Part shown: piece after piece, positions 35,683 to 48,690 of the stretch
How the letters are laid out: each line of letters starts with the position of its first letter
How positions within the stretch are numbered: position 1 is the first letter of the stretch
Origin: Ulota crispa
Taxonomy: Eukaryota; Streptophyta; Bryopsida; Orthotrichales; Orthotrichaceae
DNA length: 64,000 nt
Direction of reading: 5' to 3'
Assembly: GCA_963920765.1 (NCBI GenBank)
Contig: OY987243.1
Location: 29,139,060-29,203,059, forward strand
Position numbers and translations under genes: made by a program
The notes under the pieces: generated by a model
What the model saw: only the letters and a program-made list of their open reading frames with translations
The model's database searches: none
Told to the model about the DNA's origin: nothing

Positions 35683-36847
35683 ACTTCTTCCATGGAGAAG
35701 CGCTCGGCGCTCCCATTGGCTCCACTCTACCACCACTTCTGATTCTTCAAGTTTCTTCGGAGAAGGTGTGCCTACCCCAATTATGCTGTGGATTGCCGAG
35801 AGGATGAATCCTGTTTGTTGGACCCACGCAAACATGAGTTTGCCAGTTCGGTTCGGTTGAGAACAAGCGGACATCGTCGAATCGGTGAAGTCGCAGAACA
35901 ATTTACGAGCAGGACAGAGAAGGAGGATTCGGGCGTCAAAGTCGCTGTTTTCTTGCTGGAACGCGCAACTTTTCAGCTCGAGCTGCGGACGCTTGTAACG
36001 TTCTAACCTGTTCGATCGATTTTAAGCACGTTAAACTTGATTTAGCCGTTGATTTTGCGGTACAGGTTTTGAAGCTTGGATGTGTTCTTACTAGGAAAGG
36101 TAGAGCGATCGCTTAGCGGCTTAATAATTGTGCACCGCGCCGGGCTTTTGCATACAATTGTGCTTATCTCTTGGTGCCAGATTATCAATTAATTAACACC
36201 GAGCTTGTGGTGTTGCCTCCGGTGACAGGATATTATAAGAAACGATTCTCCCGCAAGCGATACCTTTTTCCTTTGCCAGGACATGTGAGGAGCATAACAA
36301 CCATACGCGGACGCAATGAGTACGTGAGCATGCTGAGATCGAGTGACTGTGGTTTCTAAGCTTTTGTATAACGAGTATTTATTTCCCTTCCCGGCTTCGT
36401 CCGTCGGTATGAGGAACTATGAAGTGCTGTTATTGAGGTGACTTTAAGTAGGCATGCCGGTCCATAGCCTGGAGCTGCGTCGAATTGGATGTCGGAGAAT
36501 TTTGTTGAGATTTTGGCATTATTTATGTGGGTGAGAAGGACTGCAGTAACTGGGATTTAAAGCGGGTCAGATTGATTTTGCAGGAGTTAGGACCTGGATT
36601 TTTGTTCGAGATCGGCAGTTTCGATTTCGTTGGACACATGGCCAGAACACGTGGAAGAGACGTGTTGTTGCTTTGGTCGAATTTGGAATTGCGCAACTCA
36701 ATAGCAGCACACAGAAGTGAATACTGGTAGAAAACCAATTGATGTGCTAGTTCATGCATTGATTTAACCTCGACATCGTTTCTTGTAAGCCTGAAGACAG
36801 CAAGGAGAGCAGTTGGAGTTTGCTGGTTCCTAATTCGACAGTCCACC
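35683..36847. other. Upstream region of the second kinase gene
   Basis: Mixed composition with no conserved protein frame; probably promoter and 5' untranslated sequence of the kinase starting at 36848. Confidence 0.45.
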
Positions 36848-38688
36848 ATGTTTGAGCACTTCGAGCTTGCACAGGAGTCAAGATGTTGCCTAAGTGACCC
36901 TGAGCTCTGTCAGCGAGGTCGTGTTATGAATTTGGGGAACGCTCAACGGAAGTGTTCAGATCAGTGTGCTGCAGAAGATCGATGCAAGTTTATAAAGTTG
37001 TCAAAGAATTTCTGGCGTGACTTCGGATTGCCGCTGGCCGTGAGCAAACTATGCCATGCTGCTCGTCCTTCGGAGGAGTTTTTCCTCAACATCAACTCTA
37101 CGGATCAATGGCTGAGAACAGTCATTGGCTATTCAGAGAACTTGAATCCGAACGAAGCAGAAACTTGGAGCTATCGAATCCCTGACTTCGACATCCACAG
37201 TAATATTCTCCCGTATGACCCGTATTGGTCGAAGCTGCAGGCTACAGGGGATGAGGCAAGCACAAGCGTATCTTTCCCCTTATATTTGCTCAAGGAAGCA
37301 TTGGAAGAGAACACGACATTGGAGCAGAAGTGGCTGGAATGGAGGAGTACTGGGAATGAACGTGAAATTCCGAAGCATGGAAGAGGAAAACCTGAGGAAA
37401 CACCAAAATTGTTCTGGAAGATACAAGCTGCCGATGTGCATTATGTCCACAGGCTTGACTCAGGATCTGACGGGATTATTTCTTTAGTGACGTGGAGAGG
37501 TGGCAATTTCGTTCGAAAAGATTTCAAAGACTTGCAAGAGAACAATAGCGAGCTTGGAGTAGTGAAAATGCTTTCTCACCCGCATATTGTCTACAGCTTT
37601 GGCGTGCTTTATGACGGAACACAAAGCTCTTATTTCATGGAGTATATGTCCAATAGTCTTTTCAACTTCATTGTTGAACGAGTAGAACGCACTGTTCCTG
37701 ACAACGAGCCACCATTCTCACGCTACAATTCCGTCGACGTACTATTGCAAATTGCAAAAGCTGTGAGGCACATGCACCACGAGAAAGTCGATGTGGTACA
37801 TTGCGACCTGAAGTCATCGAATATCCTTGTCAGTGTGATTAACACTTCAGATAAGGAGCATTATCTAGTGAAAGTTGCTGATTTCGGGAGTGCTCGATTG
37901 GGGTCCACAAGTCGTTCAGCGGAGGGGTTCATTCCAGGAAGTGGAACGACAAGGTATGCAGCACCAGAAGTCCTAAGGAAGCGCGACGAGCCTGTGCGCA
38001 TTGATGATCCTCATAAAATTGATGTCTACAGCTTTGGCATTTTGGCGTTCGAGGTTCTTACGGGGAAGATTGACTATGGAGGACCTAGTTCAGCGTTTAA
38101 GAAAGGCGTGATTAACGGCACTGTGAGACCACCCCTTCGTGTAGAAGTTGAAAAGCAGAAGGTATTCACACAGGACAAGGACTTAATATCGCTCATTGAG
38201 ATGTGTTGGGATGCCGATCCCTTACAGAGACCGTCTTTTGAGGAAATATGCGAGAGGCTCAACGAAATTAGACCTCGAATGGTACGTTTCTAAATATTCA
38301 TTTGTGGTGTGATTATGTCATGAGATTATTGCACTTTTTGGAAGCGAAACTTTCATCTTGGTACTTTATATCCAGCACCTTTTTAGATGTTTATAATCTA
38401 TCCGTCTATGGTGCTGTTTCTGTCTTTTTCACAACTTTATGCAGAGTTTACAGTTCTTTAAGAAAGAAGCTATTTTCTCTGCAGGACCAAAAATTGCCTC
38501 AGTATGACGACTCTCCACGTCAAGCGAATTTGTTTTGGAATTGGATGGCGAATTTGTTTTGGAATTGGATGGCGAATTTGTTTTGGAATTGGATGGCCTT
38601 TCGAGGTATTTCAGAGTGGAACCCTCATGAGTTAGTTGCTAAGTTAGCTTATGTTGATATCCACATCCATGCGGATGGAGGTCCCTAA
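36848..38688 (+). CDS. TKL-like protein kinase with N-terminal extension (join 36848-38281, 38485-38688)
   Basis: Predicted serine/threonine-type kinase. Residues 1-190 form an extension with a cysteine-rich start (CC at 13-14, C21, C36, C40, C46) that I do not recognise. The kinase domain follows: no proper glycine loop (LDSGSDG at 203-209), ATP lysine K224 in FVRKDF, catalytic loop HCDLKSSN at 318-325 (cysteine replaces arginine), DFG at 345-347, AAPE at 371-374, DVYSFG at 392-397, and CWDADPLQRPSFEEI near the end. After RPRM a donor (ATG|GTACGT) is followed by TCTCTGCAG|GAC, both phase 0. The second exon contains three perfect copies of an 8-residue unit ANLFWNWM and ends at 38688. A different phase-0 acceptor (TTTGCAG|GAG at about 39080) would instead give a tail ending SPVALLS at 39195. 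Unspliced, the frame stops at 38293. Intron placement right after the kinase domain matches the other kinase in this window. Confidence 0.85.
38519..38597 (+). repeat. Perfect 24 bp coding minisatellite, three units
   Basis: The unit GCGAATTTGTTTTGGAATTG plus GATG is repeated three times with no mismatch, except that the following codon is GCC. It keeps frame and encodes ANLFWNWM each time, in the putative last exon of the kinase. Confidence 0.92.
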
Positions 38689-39836
38689 TCACAAATGAAC
38701 ATCGTTCAGTCAGGCTAGTCAAAACAACGAAAGTACACATTTTAGTATTATGTCAAAAAGTAATCCAACTCAGAGATACTCCGTGGGAGAGACAGAGCTC
38801 TGATGCTATTGGAAAACTCTACTTTAAAGACCGACGGTTGTTCGTTTATTTGTTTGTCTGTCTATTTGCTATTTTCTAGGATCTAGGTTTCAGTGACTTT
38901 TTGATTAAAGATCCCGCCAGTCTTTCATTAGCTATTGATATATTTGGTACTTACCATTATGCCTTGTAATAATGATCCGTCTGCTCCCTTCTGGAGTGAT
39001 TTACTGCTGTATCCATGTTTGCTTGTTAACAAGCAACTAGGTTCGTCCAGGATACGTGACGACTTGTACTTTTTGCAGGAGCCAGAGCCCACTAAAGAAA
39101 GAGATTTTCAACATCAAGGAATCCAAATTGACGGGACGCCAGATTCTCCTCCGGTAAATCGAATTGCAGCCTCGCCAGTAGCTCTACTAAGCTGATTGAG
39201 AAATTAGAACATATTGTTAAACAATGCACTCAGTGAAATGGTAGAATGGTAATGCACAGAAATTTATTAATGATCAAGACGCTGTGATATATACCGATGG
39301 ATTTGTACAGAGTTACTGTCGATGATGATAATCATTGGATGAATGATTTGAATGAAAGATCCTGAAGAACGTGCTACAGCTGAGCTAAGCGTTAGTTTCT
39401 ACATATATGTTACAGAACAGAGAAGTTTCGAAAGTTGCATAAGCTGATATATTATTTGCCTTCGCGTTTCTTTCAAAGTTTGAAAATCCAATGATGTCAT
39501 CAGATTTTTATAGAGTAACTTTCGAAAGTACTTGGTTTCATCCCATGGTTTAGTTTATCTTGAATTCAGAATCTCAAATCCTCATCTAGGTTCTAAGGTA
39601 GATTAATAATATCGAACCATGAACTGCGAAGATACTGTTGCTTCTGCTCCAAACTGACTCCGAGGCGTTTGTAAACCGTGAAAGCCTTGGGAGCACAGAT
39701 GTAGTTTCCACAGAAAGTCCGAATGCTTGAAGCACTTGGTCCAGCTGCAGAATTTTCAGATTCCCTCCAATCACTTTGTCGTAAAATTTGGAACATTGGT
39801 AGAGTATGCATCAGAATTGAAGTCTCCAATTAAATT
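38689..39836. other. Downstream region of the second kinase gene
   Basis: It contains the possible alternative last exon at about 39080-39195 (EPEPTKERDFQHQG...). Otherwise no feature is recognised. Confidence 0.4.
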
Positions 39837-40249
39837 AGGGAATTGATCTGGACACACCCTGGGTTTGATATATGCACATCCCCATGGGGTAAATTTTAGA
39901 TTTTTATTATTGAAAAGCTGAATTTGAAAATTTTGAATTCTGATTTGGAATTCGAGACCTTGATTTTGTCTAAAACCATAGAGGAGGTTATTATTGAACA
40001 ACATCCAATGAAAAAAACTTAGCTAGGGGGCAAAATATTACTTTTACTTTTGTTTGTAGAAAAAGCTAAGCTTTTTCATCGGGTATTGTTCAATTGTAAC
40101 CTCTCTTATGGTTTTAGACTAAATCTAGGTCTATAAGTCCTAATCTGAATTCAAAATTTTCAAACTCAACTTTTTGATGATAAAAATCTAAAATTTACCC
40201 TATGGGATGTGCACATATAAAATCCAAGGTGTGTCCATATCAATTCCCT
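39837..40249. mobile_element. MITE, AGGGAATTGAT termini with probable TSD
   Basis: The left end AGGGAATTGATCTGGACACA is inverted at TGTGTCCATATCAATTCCCT. TAAATT stands immediately outside both ends (39831-39836 and 40250-40255), a likely target-site duplication though AT-rich. Same family as 27418-27832. Confidence 0.85.
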
Positions 40250-40416
40250 TAAATTATTGTAGAGTTTAATTAAGCAGTTTTATGCTGCAAATTTATTTTG
40301 GTTCCTCCTTGCGACTTGGAGTTGCAATGATATGATCAAAACCTCAATTTAGGAAGAACACAATTTTAATATGAACGAACCATCTGCTGTCATGCCTTGT
40401 CGCTACAGTATTCCAA

Positions 40417-41377
40417 TTAACCCCCGAAGGACCGAGCCCTCTTTCTGTGAAAATCCTGGCAACTGCCACTTTTGGGAGAATGAGTAGAAAGGTAGGAAAA
40501 TAAGTTTTTTTTGGAAATCCAACCATAAGATCTTACCCTAGATTGTGAGAGATATTTGTAGGAAAAAAATCAGCTCATTATAAATGTAGAGGAGTGAGAT
40601 ATAGACATTTGAAATGACAAAAAGAAAGTTTTTTCCTTGCTCTCCAAAACTTTAAAAAGCCTTTGACAACTCCTATATCAAAAAATTTGCTCTATGCAAA
40701 ATTGAGGTTTATTTTTACCATGTAGAAGACCAAGTTAGGTAAGCGTGGGAGAATTTTTAAATGAATCGGAGGTGTGCATCATACTTTGTAATATCTTGCA
40801 ATGCCGTAAGGCCATGAAATTTGCATATACACTACACAAAATTGGAGGATTTATGTAAAATTTGGAAATTTGAGTTACTTTGATCCAAATGGTGAAAACC
40901 AAGAAATAGTAGTCTACTACAACTTGGAAAAAAAAAAACAAACAAACAAACACACAAAGAGCTCAAAAAAGTAAAGCACCAAATTTTACAAGGGGCAAAA
41001 GGATTGGAGGTTTGGGAGACTCCAAACCTACCTGCAAACTAAAACTTCTCATAACTTTCATCTCATTAATCAAAATTGAATGATTCTAGGCTTCCCACAT
41101 ATATATAAATCTAAAGAACCAATTTCAGATTTTTATTCTAAAAAAATACAATTTTCAGCAAAGCTTTTGGGATGCCCACCCTCCCTTGTTTTTCAGAAAG
41201 TTATGCATTACTTTTTCAATAAATGTCAAAATGAAGAAAAAATTAGATGCGCATAGAGATCTTTGAATTCCCCATCTTCCATAAAAATTTCAGAAAATCC
41301 CACAAAGTAGTTTAGTTGTAAGTACATGCCTAAAACCCAACTATTCCCGAAGGGACGATTGATCCTTTAGGAGTTAA
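40417..41377. mobile_element. piggyBac-like TTAA MITE (961 bp)
   Basis: The left end is TTAACCCCCGAAGGACCG and the right end GATCCTTTAGGAGTTAA. The right half shares 'aaaacttctcataactttc' and 'ccccatcttccataaaa' with the hairpin at 22884-23620. Non-coding. Confidence 0.83.
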
Positions 41378-42801
41378 GATAATTTGGCTCCTTGTCAATT
41401 TTTATTTTTATTGAATGTGAGGTTTTTTTCTTTTTTTTTTTGTCAAACTCAAGTTTTGCATTCAACATCTTGTGGGATAACTCTAAGACATGGAAAATGT
41501 TTCAAATTTGTTTCTCTTTTGATTTCAAATTTGAAATGAGACCTTCAACTTATGTGTTATGTGTTCAACTTTCACCAATTTAATTCAGTAAGATTTCCCA
41601 TGTATTTTAGGACCAGCATGAGTATTTTTGTTTGTGCAAAGATGTTGGATTTGTTCCATTTTGTGTCCTGCAAAGTAAGAAATGCAGTATGTTCCTTGCC
41701 TCCCTAAGAATGCCAAATGTACATCCATCTATTCTGGAGTCTTTTGTTGAAAGTCCATCTTTTGATTATTTGTGTAACTTGAGTAATTTTGAATACAGAA
41801 GCTAAATTATATATATATACTTTCTTTTTAACGTTTTGAAAGTGTTATAACCGTCTATGTTGCTTTAATGAACACAAAGCTCTATGCTCACAATCAAACA
41901 CAAGAAAAATTAACACCTCAATTATTGTAGTAAAATAGCAAAGTTGGCATTTTGCTTGTAATAGTGAAGTTTTGCATCTTTTTAGGAGTCTTGCCAAATC
42001 AAAGGAAACCAAGCAACACTTATTGAGAAAAGTAAATTGTTAGTTGTCAAATCTACTATACTTTTATGATATATCAATATAGTTTTATAATATAAGGAAA
42101 GATGAATCAAAAGCTAAAATTTATTACACCAACTGAATTGTATTAATAAATGAACAATATACAATGTATGAAACATTGATATGACTTACAATAATTTCAT
42201 TCAAATAAGTTTTAAGTATTTTAGAAGGTTAGAAGTGCCACATTAAATTTGAAGAATCCATATCACTATGTTACGGTACAATATACATTATATACTTAAG
42301 TAGCATTTAAACCACTTCCCTCCTTTAGAGCCTAGACTACTTTGAAGGCATGCTAAATTTCTTAGTTTCAACAAATTATGTGCTTGGTGGGAAAGTGTTA
42401 TTGATTGAAACCAACCACAAACATTCATTTTACAATATATTGCTTGTTGATGTATGGTGAAAACAAAAAGAAGCAGCAGTGCAAAAATCATATTCTACCA
42501 AGTCCTTTTTGAGGTGTGCCTATGTCAAAATTACAAAACTATCATTGTCCCATTTTGGACAAAAGGACAATAGGAAGGACTTGCACGCTTGGGCTCTCTG
42601 ATTCAGCACTACATGTGACATTGCACCTTCGTAGCTTTCCAAGATGCATTTACTGTGCACATTGACAAATTTTCCTTGCTTGTTCACAAATTTACACAAT
42701 TCATGATATAAGGAGTTTCCACTAACTAATGCACACACTCACTCAAGTGCACAATGTTTTGAAGCAATGACAAAGGGTACAACCATTTTCTTCTTCAAAA
42801 G
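41378..42801. other. AT-rich intergenic stretch
   Basis: Nothing recognisable beyond simple AT-rich sequence. Confidence 0.4.
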
Positions 42802-43123
42802 TAAGGTATGCACACCCATTAGCGTCAGTGTCCCCATAATCATCACCTCTGAAAATCTTGGAAAATCTGTGGAAGTGGATAGATGTAATGACAAGGATGT
42901 ACAACATGTGAACATGAAATCTTGAAAGTGGTTATGGGTGCAATGGCAGTTTGCTCTTTTACAATTCACAACTTATTCTCACAATATCCAAATAATACAT
43001 TCAAAAGTGCAAACTCATTATTGTTTTTTGTTCCTAATAGGATCCTATAATTTGCTAACTGTTTATTGATACTCATCATGTTCAAAACCCTTAGTTTGAC
43101 GCTTATGGGTGTACATACCTTAA
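42802..43123. mobile_element. Intact TAAGGTA..CACCCAT MITE (322 bp)
   Basis: The left end TAAGGTATGCACACCCATTA and the right end, inverted, TAAGGTATGTACACCCATAA. It is a complete relative of the elements at 16553 and 34366. Confidence 0.8.
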
Positions 43124-44083
43124 TGGATTGCTTTTTTTGTTAATAAAACAAGATTTACACAAACCGTGTTTGTCATATTTTTTATATTTCACACATTCAT
43201 TTTGTGTTTAGAATTGGACAATTCGGTACTTGAGGGCGTATTCAGAATCCAATCGCATTAATTCTGTTGCATTAGATTAGTAGTCAAGTGCTCAAAAAAT
43301 CAACTGTTAGGACGTATTCCATAATCCTTATGAATTTCACGGATTAATATTGACCAGCAGTGACCTCTTGAGCTCTAAAGATTTCATATTGACACCCTAG
43401 CATGGCAAATGTGCAGGAGATTCTAGGAAGTCATTTAAAGTTATTATTCTCTTCCAGAATGTCATTTCAGGGCTCAAGTTAAACAGATCAGTGTAAGAGT
43501 TTCATCTCATTCCCACCGTCAAGTGTCCAAAGGTAAGCTTGCGTATATATATTGTAAAGCATGTCAATGTTGGCTTTGAACGGCTATCCTTTATACCACA
43601 AGGGTGATGAGTACCAACTTTCGGCAGTCACTGAAGATAATTTGGACAAGAATCCAACAACAGGTCCCAGCAGGACTTGAATTCGTCTCTCCGCAAAATT
43701 TCTCAATGTCTCAAAATAGTAAGAACTGTTGCAGGAAATCCTAAATCCAACCTAGGTCTTAAAAATTAACACATCAAGTATATCCAAGCACAACTACAAG
43801 AGCCGATTTGCGCATATAGTATCTTACAATTTTCTTGTTAGAAATGAAAAAACGAGAACAGCTTCTACAAAACAAGGTGACCATCTTTTCAATATGGGCG
43901 AATGTGCTTCCATGGATATGTAACCACTGAGCCTACTTGGCAGCAAGAAGACACTGGAAATCCAACTGCTTCATAAAAATAGTGGACAGAAGTGACTAGC
44001 ATTAACGCTGCTCACTTCAACCAGCCTTTCAAGATTTATTAATATCTACATGCTTTTGGGTGGATGGTCCCCTCTCAACATAC
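43124..44083. other. Intergenic region downstream of the SDH7-like gene
   Basis: No gene seen. The part next to 44084 is probably the 3' untranslated region of the minus-strand gene. Confidence 0.4.
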
Positions 44084-45857
44084 CTACTCTGAAGTTTGGG
44101 TTGCAACTACTGTCTCGTTAGAGTCCTCAGCTCGAGCGGCATTTCTCTCCTGAACCTTCCAGCTAATCTCGTATACAGCACCTGCAATGAATGAAAGAGA
44201 ATTGTCATGTTTCGAATGCTAAGTTGCGTGTAAGCATGACTATGTTAAATGTCTCTGGCCACTGATTTACAATTGGCATAGGGTATACAACCTTTTATTT
44301 TATGGTATATAAGAATTTAATCTCTAGTGATAAAAAATTTGTTCTCAACATATCATTTGGGTCCTGTGATCCTTCGTGATCTCCCAAAAATCACACTCAT
44401 AATAAGTAAAATTCCTGAACTGCAAATCAGATATTATCCTCTGCCTTGAACCAGAACATTCTATAACAAATCCACAGTACGACATGCATGCAATCAAACA
44501 CAAACAATAACAAAACAAGGAAAAAATGGTGTTTTATATTACCTGCCGCTACAAGGATGACAAGAACGTCTCCGAATCGTTTGATTGCTGAAACCGTGTC
44601 CTTCACTGAGTGATACTTGTTAAGAGCTGGATCTTTAGCAAGCAACTGCGCAGACAGAAGACTCGTCAATTTTTCATCCCAATAACGTCAATTTGGAAGG
44701 GGCTTAGAGACAGATTAGCACCATCAAGTGCACGAAAGGACAAAATCCATGCGAAAATGTTTCAACAGAAATCCAAGGGTAAAACATAAAGACAAAGGAA
44801 AATATTTTCTTCATCCACCAAAAGCGACTCTACAAGTGAAGGATCTCATAGTATTATTTAAACATTTCGACATTTTGACAAACTCGTGCAATTCTTACAT
44901 CAAGTAATGCAACAGCTGAAAATATTATATGCGAACTAAATCAACTAGTTCCCTTAACTGCAAAATTAGAGCTTAAATAGAGAAGCTCTCAAACAAACAC
45001 ACACCGGGTGAGAGAAACATTCAACGTCCTCCTTGTTATTCCTTCTCTGAGCTGGAAAATTAGCAGCAGGAATTGCATTCACTCACCTCACCACCACGGC
45101 ATAAATTTAGAAAGAAGAATCCATCATTCATTATGCGAAAGCTCAAACCAGACCTACTAGTATGAAAGCCTTGCTGACATCATTGGAACCCTAGCCAGCG
45201 AACTTCAATCAGTCGCTGCCATCTGAATGCCGACATTCAGAACACGGATACTGACTCAACGAGCTATCCCTTTGCATGATTTTTCAAAGAAACGAGCAAG
45301 ACAACTCAAAAAACAAACAAAAAAATAAGCTACCAGTGTACTTCGCAACCATATTCACTAGGCTTCTATGATCTCGATACGCCGTGTTAGAAGGCAAATT
45401 AGAACTCACTTTGCAGTAGCTATCCAACAAGACATCACTCGAAACATTTACCTTAAATATTGAGCACAAGAACAGTTTAAATTTTTGAATGAACAATGAA
45501 TTAAGTCATCCCTGGTTATCAGGGCCGGCGCATCCGCCATCCGTTCCAATTTAAGTTATCACAAATAAAACAGTGAGCTGCGCAGGAGAATCCCGAAGAA
45601 GCTCCGCTAACACGAGCACACGAAGATGAACATCCTGTTAGCTAGCCGTACCGATTCTTTCCCCCGCCATAGCCGTTTCAAATACCTTCAACCTAAAACT
45701 CTTTGAAAAAAAATATCTCAAGTAAGAATAATCCTACAAATGCGAAGAGAAAAAGAGAGAAGCACACCAGATCCTCGCGAGCTCCGGAGCGAGTGGCCAT
45801 GCCGCGGCTCGGCACTCCGACCAGGCGCCGAGCGGTCACGCTTCGCACGGCCTGCAT
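44084..45857 (-). CDS. Small SDH7-like mitochondrial protein, three exons (join 45857-45768, 44645-44543, 44181-44084)
   Basis: The three exons join in frame into 96 residues. Exon 1 (30 codons) encodes an arginine-rich, acid-free start MQAVRSVTARRLVGVPSRGM, typical of a mitochondrial presequence. Exon 2 carries LLAKDPALNKYHSVKDTV and IKRFGDVLVILVAAG. Exon 3 finishes GAVYEISWKVQERNAARAED and a polar tail. Junctions: CTG|GTGTGC with GCGCAG|TTG (phase 0) and GCAG|GTAATA with TTGCAG|GTG (phase 1). A single hydrophobic helix (about residues 50-68) suggests one membrane pass. Length, presequence, the 'GARE.LLA.DPAL' block and 'GDVL..V.AG..YEI' pattern resemble, from memory, plant succinate dehydrogenase subunit 7, an accessory complex II subunit. 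That assignment is unverified; the gene model is more certain than the name. Confidence 0.66.
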
Positions 45858-46200
45858 GGTTGATGGCAGTCCTCGTTGAAATGAAGCGATATGAAACGAA
45901 ACACGAGTCCCTCTGATTTTGAAGGAAAAGTTCCGCGTGCAAGTGCAATTGCGGCCGCGGCGTCTCCGATTTCTCTCGATCGAATTTCAAGGGATAAATG
46001 TCGCGACGGTGATTGGGGAACCCGTCGAGGGAGACGAAGCTTTAGGGTTTCGGGGGCAAAAGAGCAGCCATGCTCTTGTTTCAAGAATCATTTTGTACAG
46101 TACCTTCCCATAAATTTTCGACACTTTCATTTCTGGTTAAAAAGTAGATATTTCTTTGAGAAAATTAAAATTTGTTGTTTGATTCTTACATTGTGACTAA
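45858..46200. promoter_or_regulatory. Probable promoter region of the SDH7-like gene
   Basis: A GC-richer stretch directly upstream of the ATG at 45857. The overlapping short ORFs have no recognisable motif. No TATA box or specific operator is assigned. Confidence 0.35.
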
Positions 46201-46329
46201 ATTGTGACTAAGATTGTACGTTAAGAATGTTACATTTTCTTGATGAAAATCTAGCTAATAAACAATAAAATTTATTTTATAAAATTTGGGCATGCCAAAG
46301 GTCTCATTAAAAAAATTGTAGATCAAATT

Positions 46330-47400
46330 TTTGTTATTTAAGGGGGTTCTTTTTAGGATAAAAGATGTGCATATGGATGTTTTCTACATACTCATGCAAT
46401 CACATCTCAAAAATTCATCACTAATATTTTTCAATCAATTATCATGTAAAACCACAAACTTAACCCCTAAAGGACCACAGAGCCCAATATGGCCAAAGGG
46501 GGTGCTTGGAGGTGTGAAAGTATACAAAATAGGCATTTTTAGCTCAAATTTTGGTCTGCCACTCAAGTCCAAATGGAGTTGTTAGTTCAAGAAAAAATTC
46601 TGATTGGCTTGTTGTTCCTTGAAGCGCCTCCTTTGCTCTAGATTCTACATGGAATATGGAAAATATTCTTTTTTTTCAATGATTAGGAGAAGAATGTCTT
46701 TGGGCAAACAAAAGGAGCTACTTAGAGAGCGGATGGGATGGGTGCTCTCATGTCTCATAATGTACAAGAGAGAAGTTTGGTGATGTGTCACTTTTTTATT
46801 CTTGATTTGGGCAAGGTTTTTATAGCTCTAAAGTAAGGAGCAGTGGAATCTAGCTACTTTGAGTGACCATGTCTTTTGGAGTTTTTATCCATTTGTGGAG
46901 TTCTTTTTTCCATCAAGTATAGCAAGACACAATCTCATGGGATCAGGCATTAGGTAAATCTTTTTTTGAGAAAATATTACATGAAAGTCCAAAATCCATA
47001 ATTTGAACTGTTGCCCAAACTGGAAAACATGAGATTCTCAGCAGTAGGGATTTTGCAAATTTACTTGGATTTGAAATCAAATTGGTTTAAAACATATGAT
47101 TTATAGCTAGGTATAGAATGACCGGTTTGGATTATGTGATTACTTGTTCAACTTTCCAAAAACTCAAGGAATGTGTTGAAGGTTTCATGTAGGAGGTATG
47201 CTAAGTTTTCTTAGCAAGACGCTTAGGGGTTAATACAAAATAATCCACCAAAAATAGGGTGTTGGTTTTGAGGAGTTGAAATTTGATAAGTTTGATTGGG
47301 ATTGCATAAGAATCCAACATCTAAGGTTTAAATCAACAAAATACTAATTATACTCCGTGCAATGCAAAGTTCTTTGAACCACACAAGAAAGTGATGAAAA
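46330..47400. mobile_element. Half of a TACAGT-type foldback element split by a TTAA element
   Basis: The segment before 46460 ('agatgtgcatatggatgtt', 'catgcaatcacatctcaaaa', 'catgtaaaaccacaaac') and that after 47233 ('ccaccaaaaatagggtgtt', 'gattgcataagaatcc') together match one continuous arm of the elements at 2255-3113 and 47412-48360. The opposite arm is not visible. Confidence 0.68.
46460..47233. mobile_element. piggyBac-like TTAA MITE (774 bp)
   Basis: The left end is TTAACCCCTAAAGGACCACAG and the right end AAGACGCTTAGGGGTTAA. Inserted into the arm of a foldback element. The interior differs from the ~930 bp subfamily. Confidence 0.83.
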
Positions 47401-47411
47401 TTTATGGTAAG

Positions 47412-48360
47412 GTACTGTACAATGGCCTTGAATAAAGTTTGTCGCCCTCTATTTTCTCACTTAGAGGTCATGTCATGTTATGTTTTGAAATTGAGGTCAC
47501 TTGGGCTTTTTGATCTTGCATTTTTTATATTTCATTCTTGCCCCCAATGCCAACCAAGCATACCAAAATTCAATCTCAAAAAACTAAAATCCAAATTTTG
47601 ACAAATTTTGTTGTGTCACAAATCAAGATTTTACATGGTTTTACAAGAAAATTGATTAAAAAACATTGATGATGAATTTTGGAGATTTGATTGCATGGGT
47701 GTATAGGTAACACCTATACGCACATCCATATGCACATCTTTCATGCTAAAAAAAACCCCTTACGTAAATAGAAATCGATTTTCACAAGGTTTAGTGTGAC
47801 ATGTGATATGTCCAAATCTTGTAAAATAGACATTTTTAATTTTTAGTTAGCTTTTCACCAAATAAACACAAAAACATGTTCAAAGTTACAAACTTAGTCA
47901 TAGTGTATGAGTAAAATAGCAAAATCTGATAAAAAAATATCTATTTTACAAGATTTGGACATATCACATGTCACACCAAACCTTATGAAAATCGATTTCT
48001 ATTTACTTAAGGGGTTTTTTTTAGCATGAAAGATGTGCATATGGATGTGCGTATAGGTGTTACCTATACACCCATGCATTCAAATCTCCAAAATTCATCA
48101 TCAATGTTTTTTAATCAATTTTCTTGTAAAACCATGTAAAATCTTGATTTGTGACACAACAAAATTTGTCAAAATTTGGATTTTAGTTTTTTGAGATTGA
48201 ATTTTGGTATGCTTGGTTGGCATTGGGGGCAAGAATGAGATGTAAAAATGCAAGATCAAAAAAGCCCAAGTGACCTCAATTTCAAAACATAACATGACAT
48301 GACCTCTAAGTGAGAAAACACAGGGCAACAAACTTTATTCAAGGGTATTGTACACAGTAA
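47412..48360. mobile_element. Foldback element, TACTGTACAAT termini (949 bp)
   Basis: The left end GTACTGTACAATGGCCTTGA is inverted at CAAGGGTATTGTACACAGTA. Long stretches are mirrored almost perfectly ('gaggtcatgtcatgttatg' / 'cataacatgacatgacctc'; 'tgtataggtaacacctata'). The centre is near 47880. ORFs are repeat shadows. Confidence 0.87.
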
Positions 48361-48559
48361 GGTAGGAAGCTCAAGAATCGGGCATCTAAGGGCTGAAACT
48401 AAATTTTGGGAGGTGAAACTTTTTGAATATTTTTTAGTAAATTTTCCTTGAAACACAAGAGGAATTGACATCTAACCCAATATTGTTTCAATTTGTTTTG
48501 GAGCTTTGTGAAATTAGATATGAATTTTTGAAGTGTAAAGGTCATAGGGCTCTAAAATT

Positions 48560-48690
48560 GTGCACCTTCTAAAATGTATACTCATTGCACATTATCAACA
48601 ACACTAAAAAACAACATGTACCAATGAAATACATTTAAGAAGGTGCACGGTTTTAGTACTTGCACAGTTTTAGTACTTGTACGGTTTATG
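48560..48690. repeat. Hairpin plus 16 bp tandem repeat
   Basis: GTGCACCTTCTAAAATGTAT is inverted at ATACATTTAAGAAGGTGCAC (48560-48646), followed by about 2.5 copies of a CACGGTTTTAGTACTTG unit. Confidence 0.7.
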
